Virus record (IMG/VR): IMGVR_UViG_3300029448_006364
Location: 1 to 26,075 of that record
DNA: 26,075 nt
Source: a virus
Reading direction: 5' to 3' (one strand)
A program made the position numbers and the translations under genes. This document shows positions 1 to 7,528 of the stretch, one piece after another. The notes below the pieces were generated by a model, which searched no databases, was not told the DNA's origin, and worked only from the letters and a program-made list of their open reading frames with translations. Position 1 is the first letter of the stretch; every line of letters starts with the position of its first letter.

Positions 1-84
1 ATATCCTCCGTTACCATGGAAGACTATTTCATGTATTTGTCGGAATAAAGCTGTTCTAGACGGGCAAAGTTGGGTAAAAAAACC
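1..84 (-). CDS. Partial downstream reading frame after gp26; no start codon visible
   Basis: After the gp26 stop, one minus-strand frame stays open to the window edge. It reads in part SRTALFRQIHEIVFHG, which looks like real protein and, from memory, resembles a small protein that follows gp26 in T4-like cyanophages. The frame begins after a TAG at 85-87 and contains no ATG, GTG or TTG. The codon just before the Ser, where I would expect a start, is CCG (61-63). Expression would therefore need a non-standard start, a frameshift from gp26 at the T7 run on 76-82, or a correction of the sequence. The frame is only 28 codons long here, so openness alone is weak evidence. An alternative start at 15-17 (ATG GTA ACG) in another frame cannot be excluded. 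Confidence 0.35.
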
Positions 85-793
85 CTATCCCAATCGGGAT
101 TGGAACCTCCTCACTCCCTGGACCGTCTGGTTGATGTGTTAGCTTAACATCAGGTTGAATCTCAGCATATTTATTTCTTAGCCATCTACCGTCTCTTGCA
201 GTTAGTCCATTGTCTACAAAATCTCTAATAGTAGCGGCATCGGTATGTCCGTTTACAGAGGTAATTATATGTTTTAATCTTGTGGAATTACTATAATCAG
301 AATCAGGTTCTAATTTTTTCTTACCTTCTACTTCTTTATCTATTTCAGTCTGGTCAGCATGAGATAATAGTTTAATATTCACTACATTATCAGTATTAGG
401 TAGTTTATACTCTATATTATTACCATTTTTAAATAATTCTTCATCAATAGATTTATTATCTAATTTCGATAAATCTACAGTATAGGGTTTACTATCATAA
501 TAAATTGGGTATTCTTTTCCATACGCTAGAATACGAGCAGCTATCATAAGAGCATTTTTATCTCCTACTAGCAATTCATCATAGTTAATAGTCTTATCTA
601 CTATTAGTGATTTAATAGTCTTATCTAATGCAGTACCATCTTGAATGTAATTATTATTAGTAAGTATATCTTCTTCTTTGGCAGTCATATACTTCATTTC
701 GACAGTACCTTTTTTAAAAGGAGAAGATTCAGGATACAGTAATCCTTTTGAGGGTAGTTCTACCGTTTCGGTAGGTAAACTAAATTTTGACAT
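56..793 (-). CDS. 26: T4 gp26-like baseplate hub / tail assembly protein
   Basis: The 245-residue product matches the T4_baseplate (gp26) family in length and landmarks: VELPSKGLLYP at residues 11-21, MTAKEEDIL at 36-44, GDKN followed by a MIAARILAYG helix at 77-92, and a C-terminal IPIGIGFFYP. In T4, gp26 acts in assembly of the central baseplate hub, which organises the tail-tube initiation complex. The gene lies downstream of sheath and tube but is separated from them by an intrinsic terminator, so it probably has its own promoter; a TATTTATA box lies about 30 bases upstream. The ATG at 791-793 is preceded by an A/T-rich leader without a Shine-Dalgarno sequence. The last codons cross a run of seven T, which is a possible slippage site leading into the next frame. 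Family assignment is confident; the exact hub role is from family knowledge. Confidence 0.85.
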   Translation of the reverse strand: MSKFSLPTETVELPSKGLLYPESSPFKKGTVEMKYMTAKEEDILTNNNYIQDGTALDKTIKSLIVDKTINYDELLVGDKNALMIAARILAYGKEYPIYYDSKPYTVDLSKLDNKSIDEELFKNGNNIEYKLPNTDNVVNIKLLSHADQTEIDKEVEGKKKLEPDSDYSNSTRLKHIITSVNGHTDAATIRDFVDNGLTARDGRWLRNKYAEIQPDVKLTHQPDGPGSEEVPIPIGIGFFYPTLPV

Positions 794-823
794 AAACTTT
801 TATTAAAACTTTTAGGTATTTTA

Positions 824-831
824 TATAAATA
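824..831 (-). promoter_or_regulatory. Conserved TATTTATA box upstream of gp26
   Basis: On the coding strand this reads TATTTATA inside TATATTTATATAAAA, about 30 bases before the gp26 ATG. The same 8-mer lies before the sheath and tube genes. It is the exact reverse complement of the T4 late box TATAAATA, so it is not simply a T4 late promoter in the right orientation. It also resembles the TAnnTTTG minus-7 element of Bacteroidota. A promoter role is inference from position and recurrence. Confidence 0.4.
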
Positions 832-850
832 TACGAATAAAAAAAATAGT

Positions 851-881
851 AAACAACAAAAAACCCGGAATAAATCCGGGT
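851..881 (-). terminator. Rho-independent terminator after tail tube
   Basis: On the minus strand, 25 bases past the tube stop, ACCCGGA (881-875) pairs perfectly with TCCGGGT (869-863) around a five-base loop. It is followed by T-rich sequence (TTTTTTGTTGTTT). This is the only strong GC hairpin plus T-tract I see in the window. It ends the sheath-tube transcript before gp26, which fits the need for much more sheath and tube than hub protein. Confidence 0.88.
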
Positions 882-905
882 CTTTCAAAATATATGTATC
901 TGATT

Positions 906-1391
906 TTAGTAGTTCAAGATGCAGTAATCCATGTTCACTGTTATGGCTAGCTCTGCTGTTTCGTCAGTAGCCCAATCAAATGATCCTTGGTTAAAGTTAG
1001 TAATAAAAGCACCTTTAATAATCCACTCAGAAACAATGTCTCCTACAGGTCCTAAAAGATTTAGAGTAACATCTTTTTTGTAGAAGTCAGAATAACCAGC
1101 ACGACCGGTTACGGACTCATAAGACAAACGAGCCCATTCCATGCATTGTTGTGCTCCAGATGGTGTAATTGGGTCATATAACGTCATCGTCATTTCTCCC
1201 CATTCCCTTTTACCTCTTATTTTTCTGTATGAATTAATGTGATCCAGCTTTATCGCATTGTCTGTAAAATTAGGAGCAGCAACGTTCTTTACCATGAACG
1301 ATTCTATTCCGTCAATTACCATATAAAATCTGTTCTGGACTTTCGGTTCGAAAGCTCTAAACATTATCTCGTTAGTATCTAGTATTGCCAT
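906..1391 (-). CDS. 19: Contractile tail tube protein (T4 gp19-like)
   Basis: The 161-residue protein fits the size and pattern of the T4 gp19/phage tail-tube family. NRFYMVIDGI at 20-29 is the typical first beta strand. A central basic segment (IRGKREWGEMTMTLYDP, 58-74) and a C-terminal strand run ending in NMDYCILNY follow. Hexameric rings of this protein stack to form the inner tube through which DNA is ejected. The gene directly follows the sheath after a 34-base gap, the classic gp18-gp19 order, and is followed by a strong terminator. A TATTTATA box lies 14 bases upstream of the ATG (1389-1391); no Shine-Dalgarno sequence is evident. No sign of truncation. Confidence 0.93.
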   Translation of the reverse strand: MAILDTNEIMFRAFEPKVQNRFYMVIDGIESFMVKNVAAPNFTDNAIKLDHINSYRKIRGKREWGEMTMTLYDPITPSGAQQCMEWARLSYESVTGRAGYSDFYKKDVTLNLLGPVGDIVSEWIIKGAFITNFNQGSFDWATDETAELAITVNMDYCILNY

Positions 1392-1404
1392 TGTGTTTCT
1401 TTAT

Positions 1405-1412
1405 TATAAATA
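1405..1412 (-). promoter_or_regulatory. Conserved TATTTATA box upstream of tail tube
   Basis: Second copy of the box, in the 34-base gap between sheath stop and tube start, reading TATATTTATAATAAAG on the coding strand. It ends only 13 bases before the ATG, so any transcript starting here would have an extremely short leader. This may argue for a translational or RNA-level role rather than a promoter. The function is inference. Confidence 0.35.
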
Positions 1413-1425
1413 TAGGTTAATAAAA

Positions 1426-3204
1426 TTATCCTCCGAAAGTTGCACCAGTTGGTTCTAAAGTAAAGTCTAGAACTATAAACTCGGCAGTTTTTGAGGGTTG
1501 TATAAAGATCTGGCCAATCAATTGATTTCTATCGATTACGTCGGCTGTATTATTTGTATCATCCATTACTACTCTAAATGCATACAATCCTTGTCTTTGT
1601 ACTACTGAATCCAAGAATGGATTTACAGCTGCTAAGAATTTATTTCTAGTTGTAATAGTGTTCTGATCAAATACTAAAGTGTTAGCTTGATCTCCTACGA
1701 ATTTTTTAAGTTCGATTAACAATCTACGAACATTTACTCTATCTAAAGCTGAAGCTTTTTTCTGTAATGTCTTTTGACCAAATACTGCAATACCTTGTCC
1801 AGGGAAAGTAGCGATTGGATTTACATTACTAGAATATAAAGTATCTCTTTCTGATCTTGTTAATTTTCTTTCTGCTTGTAGTACTGTTGGAATACCTCCT
1901 CTTACTAATCCTGCAGGTGCAAACCATGGTGCTGAAGCTCCATCTGTAAATGCATATACTCCTGGAATAGTAACTGAAGCTGGTACGTAAACGTTTTTAC
2001 CAGTTGCACTTCCTACTTGTACCCAAGGCCAGTAAGCGGCTGCATAAGAAGAATTAATCTCCGATGCTTCTGCTGTTACTGTTGAAGTAGCTGATGTTCC
2101 GTGTGGTACTAAATCTACTACTGCAATACAATCTCCTCTTGATTCTGCGAGAGAGATAATGTTAGCTATCTGAGTAGCTCCGTTAGTTGCTAATGAATGA
2201 ATTAATCCTGGAGATGAAATAATATTAAAGCTGTATTCGTCTTTATTATTTAAGATCGAAATAGCATCATTATAATCTGCTCCTATTAATCCTTGTGTTC
2301 CTGCTGTACTGTTAGAAATATCTTTAAAGAAAGTAGCTCCTGGTATAACGTTAGTTCCAGCTGCTCCTGCAAATCCTCCTGACTGTGCTGTTGGAATAGA
2401 AGCTGTATAGCTGTTTCCTGCTGAATCACTATTGATTGTAATTCCGTCTGTTCCTAGGTAATCAGAAGTTTGTTTTCCTACTGCTGATACTCTAATATAA
2501 TTAGAACGATTAGGATACTCTCCGTTTGAAGTAAGATATACATTAGTACCGTCTGATGTTTTAGAGGTATTAGCTGTACCTATTTGCTTTTCAATATAAT
2601 TATCTTGATTAGGATCTAAACTTAGATTGCTAAACGTTTCAAGAATAATTTTACTCTTGTGATTATCATCCCCTCTACGTACTAAAAGAGAAAATGTACC
2701 TTTATTAGTATCTACATTAGCTATTTCCCATCTAATGTTGTCTGATGAACCGCTTTTTAGAGATCCGCCTGAAAGTTCGTCTGTTGCTCCTACATAATCG
2801 CTACCAGTAACGTTATTATATTGAATACCTTTACCGATAGTCTCTAAGGAGATAACCGCTGCTGCTGCATGAACTCCTGATCCTGAGATAGGAGTAGCTG
2901 AAGAAGCAGTCCATCCGGCAGATCCTGAAACTACTCTTGTAACCAATGCTGTAGTTCCACCCTGGTCGAAATAGTTCTTTACTGCTAGAGAAGTAAAATA
3001 TTCAACAGTAGAAGACGCTGAAACGAAAGTTCTTCCGAATTTTCTTGTGTATTCACCGAACGATGTCACTGTTGTTGGTTGTTCGATTGGCCCGGTAACT
3101 GTTGGTCCGATAAAAGCTGCGCCGACTGCTTGGGGAGCAGGGGAAACGAAGGAAATATCGTTCTCTCTTGTTAGGATACCAGGTGAAATTATAGTTTCTG
3201 CCAT
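1426..3204 (-). CDS. 18: Contractile tail sheath protein (T4 gp18-like)
   Basis: The 592-residue product is a T4-type tail sheath protein. The N-terminus has the usual SPGILTRE arm (7-14), AAFIGPTVTGP (29-39) and the V-S-F-G-E-Y segment leading to FG (46-57). The C-terminal hundred residues carry the conserved RRLLIELKK helix, the VNPFLDSVVQRQGLYAF strand-helix and a final FIVLDFTLEP strand. The variable middle (about 100-330) is rich in Ser, Thr and Gly and is probably the surface-exposed protrusion domain. The sheath surrounds the tube and contracts to drive it through the host envelope. The gene is followed at once by the tube gene. Its 5-prime side has a 115-base gap holding a TATTTATA box, so it probably starts the late sheath-tube transcript. 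Confidence 0.96.
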   Translation of the reverse strand: MAETIISPGILTRENDISFVSPAPQAVGAAFIGPTVTGPIEQPTTVTSFGEYTRKFGRTFVSASSTVEYFTSLAVKNYFDQGGTTALVTRVVSGSAGWTASSATPISGSGVHAAAAVISLETIGKGIQYNNVTGSDYVGATDELSGGSLKSGSSDNIRWEIANVDTNKGTFSLLVRRGDDNHKSKIILETFSNLSLDPNQDNYIEKQIGTANTSKTSDGTNVYLTSNGEYPNRSNYIRVSAVGKQTSDYLGTDGITINSDSAGNSYTASIPTAQSGGFAGAAGTNVIPGATFFKDISNSTAGTQGLIGADYNDAISILNNKDEYSFNIISSPGLIHSLATNGATQIANIISLAESRGDCIAVVDLVPHGTSATSTVTAEASEINSSYAAAYWPWVQVGSATGKNVYVPASVTIPGVYAFTDGASAPWFAPAGLVRGGIPTVLQAERKLTRSERDTLYSSNVNPIATFPGQGIAVFGQKTLQKKASALDRVNVRRLLIELKKFVGDQANTLVFDQNTITTRNKFLAAVNPFLDSVVQRQGLYAFRVVMDDTNNTADVIDRNQLIGQIFIQPSKTAEFIVLDFTLEPTGATFGG

Positions 3205-3227
3205 GTTAAATTATTTAAGTGTTTTTA

Positions 3228-3235
3228 TATAAATA
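3228..3235 (-). promoter_or_regulatory. Conserved TATTTATA box upstream of tail sheath
   Basis: Third copy of the box, reading ATATTTATATAAAAAC on the coding strand, 23 bases upstream of the sheath ATG. With the copies before tube and gp26 it marks all three recognised tail-core genes. I did not find the full 8-mer before genes of the upstream modification island. A late promoter element is the simplest reading, but its orientation is opposite to the T4 late consensus. Confidence 0.42.
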
Positions 3236-3261
3236 TCGTGCTTTATTCTAAACCAATTGTA

Positions 3262-3284
3262 TAAGTAGTGTGGTTGCCTACTTA
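3262..3284. other. Perfect 7-bp inverted repeat in sheath leader region
   Basis: TAAGTAG and CTACTTA are separated by nine bases in the gap between the small gene at 3320 and the sheath. On the coding strand the hairpin is not followed by a T-run, so it is not a convincing terminator. It could be a weak attenuator, a transcript-end stabiliser or chance in AT-rich DNA. Confidence 0.25.
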
Positions 3285-3319
3285 AATAAATAGTGCAAAG
3301 AGAGCTAAAACACTTATTG

Positions 3320-3574
3320 TTATGCAGTAATCTCCCCAGTAGTGACATCTACCGAGACTTTTCCGTATTTAGTTGCTAGTTCTTGACTAAATTCGCTTTC
3401 TAAAACATCTATTTTTTGAAGTGATTCGAAAAACTGTTCTTTTTGGAGCTTTAGATTCTTTAATTGCAATTCTGTTGCTCCTATAGTAGTTAAAATATCT
3501 TTACGTTTACGAATAAAACTATTAAATTTAATTAATTCGTCGTTAGTAATTTTTTTTGGTTCTTTATTTGCCAT
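3320..3574 (-). CDS. Small coiled-coil protein of unknown function
   Basis: An 84-residue soluble, charged protein. A helix-rich stretch from about residue 12 to 65, with regularly spaced Leu and Ile, predicts a coiled coil. It ends in a short Thr/Val-rich tail (VSVDVTTGEITA). No signal peptide, membrane segment or catalytic motif is visible, and I do not recognise the family. It sits alone between the modification island (50 bases upstream) and the sheath (115 bases downstream). That position and its size would suit a minor structural or assembly factor, but this is only inference. The ATG at 3572-3574 lacks a Shine-Dalgarno sequence. Confidence 0.7.
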   Translation of the reverse strand: MANKEPKKITNDELIKFNSFIRKRKDILTTIGATELQLKNLKLQKEQFFESLQKIDVLESEFSQELATKYGKVSVDVTTGEITA

Positions 3575-3589
3575 TTCTATTTAGTTTAT

Positions 3590-3602
3590 ACTATAATATA
3601 GT
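3590..3602. promoter_or_regulatory. Perfect 13-bp palindrome upstream of the small coiled-coil gene
   Basis: ACTATA-A-TATAGT is a perfect inverted repeat with one central base, in the 50-base gap before the gene at 3320-3574. It overlaps an AT-rich region that could hold a minus-10 element. It may be an operator or a chance event in AT-rich sequence. Confidence 0.2.
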
Positions 3603-3624
3603 TAAATGTACTCTAATATGCAAC

Positions 3625-4794
3625 TTATAATCTAGTATTTCCGTAATGAATTACTTTAATATTATTATTAGTCTTAAAACTTCTCCAAGGATCAATAACT
3701 ATTGAACCGTCTGGAAAGTTATAATCATGAAAGTTATTCATATGAGCTAATAAGTAAACTGCTTTAAGTGGTTCTTTAGGATCATAAGTGACTTTAAACT
3801 TACTCCCGAATCTTTCACAGTATTTACCAGTAAGAATAGAAGAAGAACCGTCTTCACTAGTAACATCAGGTTTAAACGATTTTCCTAATATCACTATAGG
3901 TAAATTACTCTTTAAACTTTCTTTTACTAATTTAGTAGATAAGTTTTTAGCTTGTTCCTCTCTTGCTTTAATAACAGCATCAAATATATCATATCCTAAA
4001 TCTAATTTTTCAGCCATATAGCGTAAAGCAATATTATCTCTAGGGTGGCATCCTCCTCCATCCCCCATACCTGGTTTCATATATGCAGGTCCCATAATAC
4101 GTTGAGTAGATCTTGCTAGAGCTCCTGCTACTACATCAGCATTCATATTGCCGTTTTTCTCTGCTACATCTTGAATCATATTTACTAAAGCAACTTTTGT
4201 AGATATAAAAGTATTATAAAATATTTTTATTCCTTCTGCTTCATCCCATGTACCTACCTCATATCTTGTTCCTTTTTTAATAAAGGTATAATAAAAATCT
4301 AATAATAGTTTAGCATCTCCAGTAGTAGCTCCATCTTCAGTCCCTATTATAATCATTTCTGGATTAACCATATCCCATTTTACTGTACCCATAGCTATTA
4401 GATAAGGATTGTAAATAAATCTACCGTTTGGTATTCTACCTATAAACTCTCTCCTTATAGTCCCGGGAAGTACTGTAGATATAAGGACTATCAGCTGATC
4501 TTTGGTTACATGTTTATTTACTTCCTCTAGTACATTATTAACTATAGTATAGTCAAAATCTTTATTGGGTAAGTGTGAGGTAGGGTAGCGGCCATCATAG
4601 TCCGGGTCGTGAGGTGTAGGTACAGCTACAAATATAAGTTCACGATTTTGACATACGTCTTTAATAGTTGTTACCATTTTAAAGTTTTTAGGACTTACTT
4701 CTGTTACGTCGTAACCTATAACTTCATGTTTTTCTGCCATGACTTCAGCAGCGTCTTTTCCTAATTTACCTACTCCTATAAAACCTATTTTCAT
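3625..4794 (-). CDS. UDP-glucose/GDP-mannose dehydrogenase family enzyme
   Basis: The 389-residue enzyme has all three parts of a nucleotide-sugar dehydrogenase, a family that oxidises a sugar C6 alcohol to a uronic acid with two NAD+. The N-terminal Rossmann domain carries GVGKLG (7-12), FVAVPTP (55-61) and STVLPGT (106-112). The linker domain has K190 and N194 in the IKIFYNTF motif. The catalytic Cys is C249 in DGGGCHPRD. The C-terminal nucleotide-binding domain has GKSFKPD (304-310). It is shorter than typical bacterial enzymes (about 430 residues), mainly in its C-terminal half, but no key residue is missing. It is the last gene of the island and overlaps the preceding gene by four bases. 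The substrate (UDP-Glc, UDP-HexNAc or GDP-Man) cannot be told from sequence. Confidence 0.87.
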   Translation of the reverse strand: MKIGFIGVGKLGKDAAEVMAEKHEVIGYDVTEVSPKNFKMVTTIKDVCQNRELIFVAVPTPHDPDYDGRYPTSHLPNKDFDYTIVNNVLEEVNKHVTKDQLIVLISTVLPGTIRREFIGRIPNGRFIYNPYLIAMGTVKWDMVNPEMIIIGTEDGATTGDAKLLLDFYYTFIKKGTRYEVGTWDEAEGIKIFYNTFISTKVALVNMIQDVAEKNGNMNADVVAGALARSTQRIMGPAYMKPGMGDGGGCHPRDNIALRYMAEKLDLGYDIFDAVIKAREEQAKNLSTKLVKESLKSNLPIVILGKSFKPDVTSEDGSSSILTGKYCERFGSKFKVTYDPKEPLKAVYLLAHMNNFHDYNFPDGSIVIDPWRSFKTNNNIKVIHYGNTRL

Positions 4795-5630
4795 ATAGTG
4801 TATATTAATTTTTCAAGTTTGTCTATATCATTAATTTCATTATTATACTTTGGAATAAATTTAGAAGCAAGTTCTTTTGTTTCCATAATATTATTTACAT
4901 CCTCAACTATCTTCTGTAGTACGGAAGAAGGAAAAGGAAGGTTTAATTTTGTACTTATTAATTTAGAGTAGCTAAAATGCTGTAATGGGGTGGGGTGTGT
5001 ATCAATAAACGCTTTTCCATTGGCATTTAAATCCCATATTGGCTTTGTTGTTGGGTTACTGAGGCAGTGTGACTCTATAGAGGGGTAAAGAAAGTAAGGG
5101 GAATTTTCAGTTTCAGACAAAGAAGTATAGTATTTACTTTTTTTCCACTGTAGTATTTGTTTGTCAATATTCTGATGATGAAGGCAGGGTTCACCAAGCA
5201 GGTCTTCTAACCAAGGTTCAAACATATAAAACATACATAGCTTAAATCCTAAATTTTTTGATAATAAAATTAAAGAATCTACATAATGTATAAAATCATT
5301 TGTAGAATCAACTAAACTATAATAGTTGTTTATATAAGATTTATTAAAATAAGGGTTATTGTCAATCTGTCCTGCGCATTTCCAGTGATGATCAATATCC
5401 CTAATATCGTGTCTGATTAGAGAGCTCCATTGAACTATTACTGTATGGTTTTTAGGGTCAATTTCTTTATTATACTTAAAATAGTCTTTAATTTTAATAT
5501 AGCTATACCTCATACCAGAGCCGGATTTTCCTAAAGGAACATACTTATCAAAATAAGGGGTTAACCACAAATCCCATGTTGGGCTGGAATGTTTAGTGTA
5601 ACTACAGCCTGTAGTCAGTAAAGTTGTCAT
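4791..5630 (-). CDS. SGNH/GDSL hydrolase-like protein
   Basis: A 279-residue soluble protein with a GCSYT motif at residues 8-12, which would place the nucleophile at S10. A conserved Gly-rich turn (GKSGSG, 34-39) follows. The C-terminal DTHPTPLQH segment has D210, H212 and H218, like block V of SGNH hydrolases. The GDS of the classic family is GCS here, a variant I associate with phage-encoded SGNH-like proteins. Such enzymes add or remove O-acyl (often acetyl) groups on sugars. There is no signal peptide, so a cytoplasmic sugar or glycoconjugate substrate is likely. Overlaps of four bases on each side indicate translational coupling. Activity is inferred; the fold is reasonably supported. 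Confidence 0.6.
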   Translation of the reverse strand: MTTLLTTGCSYTKHSSPTWDLWLTPYFDKYVPLGKSGSGMRYSYIKIKDYFKYNKEIDPKNHTVIVQWSSLIRHDIRDIDHHWKCAGQIDNNPYFNKSYINNYYSLVDSTNDFIHYVDSLILLSKNLGFKLCMFYMFEPWLEDLLGEPCLHHQNIDKQILQWKKSKYYTSLSETENSPYFLYPSIESHCLSNPTTKPIWDLNANGKAFIDTHPTPLQHFSYSKLISTKLNLPFPSSVLQKIVEDVNNIMETKELASKFIPKYNNEINDIDKLEKLIYTI

Positions 5631-7006
5631 ATTAAGTATTTTTGAGTGTTTAACTTATAATGTGGCTGTACCTTTATTTTTTCACCTGCTACTTGTAGTT
5701 TAAATGTTTTAGCCGGGTAAGATGGTGGTGTATTTTGTAATATAAAGAAGTTTAAGTAGTCTAGTGTTTCCTGCTTTATATCAAATAGAAACCTATTAAA
5801 GTTATGTACTAACGTTTCTTCCATTTCTTGAGTTATCTTATGTAGTTCGTCAACACTTAGCTTACTTAATTCCTTGAGTATTTTTTCTACTTTAGATATA
5901 CGGGTAACTAACTCTATTTCTTCATCGTAACTCTCATCCCACCATTTGTTAAACGTTTTGTAGCCCATTTCTTGCAGTTCTTTTAGAGAGTTAGGGTTTC
6001 CAATTAATATAAATGGCTGTAGCATATATATGGGTTTAAATATTTTCTCAGAAAAAAAAATAGTATCTTCTACGTGTAGTGTTTCTGTAACTATGTTAAG
6101 GAATGTAGATTGATGGAAGTGAGTATTGATATTAAATGCTTGATTACTATTATCTGGGTTGTCAAGAATATGTTCAGGGTTATTAAAATCATACGAGTTA
6201 ATATAGTTACTTACCTGGTCAGTTAGTTTTATGTTTAAAGTACCGTCCCTAATAGTATCCTCTACTATAAGCCCTCTTCTTTCCTGTCGACCTATAGATA
6301 GAATTGTTTTTTCTTCCAGATCAGGATTAGACGCTATAGTCCCAAATATTATTAATCTAGGCAACCTTAATACTCTGTTCAAACAAAGAAAATGTTTTTC
6401 TTTTTTTACTTTTCTGTTACTGTTAATTATACCTTCAGCATGTTCTAATAATTGTTCTTTAGTTGGGGAAACTCCACCTATCGAAGGTGGTATAAACCAA
6501 GGAAAGTTTTCAAAATAAGAATACTTTAAAATTTTAACTCTAGGTTTATTGTCTATTAGTCTAGCTTTTAATAAATTTATATATGTTTGATGTAGTTTTC
6601 TATCACCGTGTGCAAAAAAAAAGTTAGTATCGTCTAACCCATTTAATTTTGCAAATGCCTCCAGCCAAAGTAATAGTCCCTCTTTACCAATGTTCTTATG
6701 AGCTACTCCTTCGGTATCTAACATTATACCTACTTTACATTGGCCGTTATTGCATGCATCTATTATGCTATTATCTAACTTAAAAGGATCTTCCTCATAC
6801 ATTTTTTCGACCAAACCAGATATAGGGTAAATAAATTTTAGGTTTTTTCGAAAAAAATACTCAGTATCTCTTTTTACTACAAGAGTTTCCAGAAATGGAA
6901 CACCGTAGAGTGTAGTGTTAAAGTCACAATCATTTTTATTTAAAGTGTCGTAACCGAAGTATATACTCTTATTGTATTTATTTTCAATAAGCAGGTTAAA
7001 AGACAT
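5627..7006 (-). CDS. Putative GT-B glycosyltransferase (exostosin/GT10-like C-terminal motif)
   Basis: A 459-residue protein whose strongest signal is residues 302-341: FLNIVTETL, then FFSEKIFKPIYMLQPFILIG and NPNSL. This matches the pattern of the sugar-nucleotide site in fucosyltransferase GT10 and exostosin-like GT-B enzymes (acidic residue, then K-x-x-P/A-x-x-x-x-x-P-x-x-x-G). A second conserved-looking element is FLCLNRVLRLPRL at 206-218. The N-terminal 200 residues are not recognised and may form the acceptor domain. There is no membrane segment. The gene overlaps the SGNH gene by four bases and lies six bases after the oxygenase-like gene. Two nine-base T tracts (6052-6060 and 6614-6622) lie inside it. 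Donor and acceptor are unknown. Confidence 0.55.
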   Translation of the reverse strand: MSFNLLIENKYNKSIYFGYDTLNKNDCDFNTTLYGVPFLETLVVKRDTEYFFRKNLKFIYPISGLVEKMYEEDPFKLDNSIIDACNNGQCKVGIMLDTEGVAHKNIGKEGLLLWLEAFAKLNGLDDTNFFFAHGDRKLHQTYINLLKARLIDNKPRVKILKYSYFENFPWFIPPSIGGVSPTKEQLLEHAEGIINSNRKVKKEKHFLCLNRVLRLPRLIIFGTIASNPDLEEKTILSIGRQERRGLIVEDTIRDGTLNIKLTDQVSNYINSYDFNNPEHILDNPDNSNQAFNINTHFHQSTFLNIVTETLHVEDTIFFSEKIFKPIYMLQPFILIGNPNSLKELQEMGYKTFNKWWDESYDEEIELVTRISKVEKILKELSKLSVDELHKITQEMEETLVHNFNRFLFDIKQETLDYLNFFILQNTPPSYPAKTFKLQVAGEKIKVQPHYKLNTQKYLI

Positions 7007-7012
7007 GTAAAA

Positions 7013-7528
7013 TTACTTAGAGTTTATATGTTTATAAATAGTACCTGTAATCTGTAGGGTATATCTTGGTTCTATTCCAATGTTACTAGCTGCATGCTCT
7101 ATATCATAACTGTACATTACATAGTCTCCTTTATTCCAGTTATTAAAACTTGTTTTATTATACTCAAAATAATGACCAGGTTTCCAATCTTCTAAAAAAA
7201 GTATAGCCCTATATACTTCATTTTGTTCTTTATTAAATATTTTACAGTAGGCTTCAAAATGATCGTAATGAGGAGGCATAATATCTAAAGTATCCATTTT
7301 ATAAAAAGTATACCCGCAGTTTTTTAAACCTATAGCGTTACTTATATCTATAGTCCACTCAGGCATAGGATTTTTGCTGCTGTATAAGGCTCCTGTAAAG
7401 CTTTTATGGTAGTATCCTTCTTCTCTCCATCTATTAACTTCACTTTCTTTGATAGGTTGTTTAGTATAGTCGAAGGTAAAGAACTCATTTCCTATTAAAG
7501 TACGTTTTATGTTATCAACTTTTATCAT
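7013..7528 (-). CDS. 2-oxoglutarate/Fe(II)-dependent oxygenase-like protein
   Basis: A 171-residue protein with the metal-binding facial triad of double-stranded beta-helix oxygenases: H87 and D89 in PPHYDHF, and H145 in IEHAASN. R155 in PRYTLQITG is the likely 2-oxoglutarate carboxylate ligand. Spacing and the LEDWKPGHYFEYN strand between them resemble prolyl-4-hydroxylase-type proteins. Such enzymes hydroxylate peptides, sugars or small molecules. It is short but spans the full core. It overlaps the amidinotransferase gene by four bases, which suggests the two act in one pathway. Assignment rests on motif order, not on a database match. Confidence 0.65.
   Translation of the reverse strand: MIKVDNIKRTLIGNEFFTFDYTKQPIKESEVNRWREEGYYHKSFTGALYSSKNPMPEWTIDISNAIGLKNCGYTFYKMDTLDIMPPHYDHFEAYCKIFNKEQNEVYRAILFLEDWKPGHYFEYNKTSFNNWNKGDYVMYSYDIEHAASNIGIEPRYTLQITGTIYKHINSK

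Noticed and set aside
3047-3232. Plus-strand open frame over the sheath start
   Set aside because: Antisense to a confident sheath gene, short and without recognisable features; the other plus-strand frames (for example 3788, 6231, 13175, 14659, 17233, 18341, 19172, 21253, 25283) are likewise shadows of real minus-strand genes.
824-3235. T4 late promoters (TATAAATA) read on the plus strand
   Set aside because: In that direction they would drive antisense transcription into sheath and the small gene, with no plus-strand gene to serve; a minus-strand role is more likely.
3262-3284. Terminator before the sheath
   Set aside because: The hairpin is AT-rich, has a nine-base loop and lacks a downstream T-run on the coding strand.
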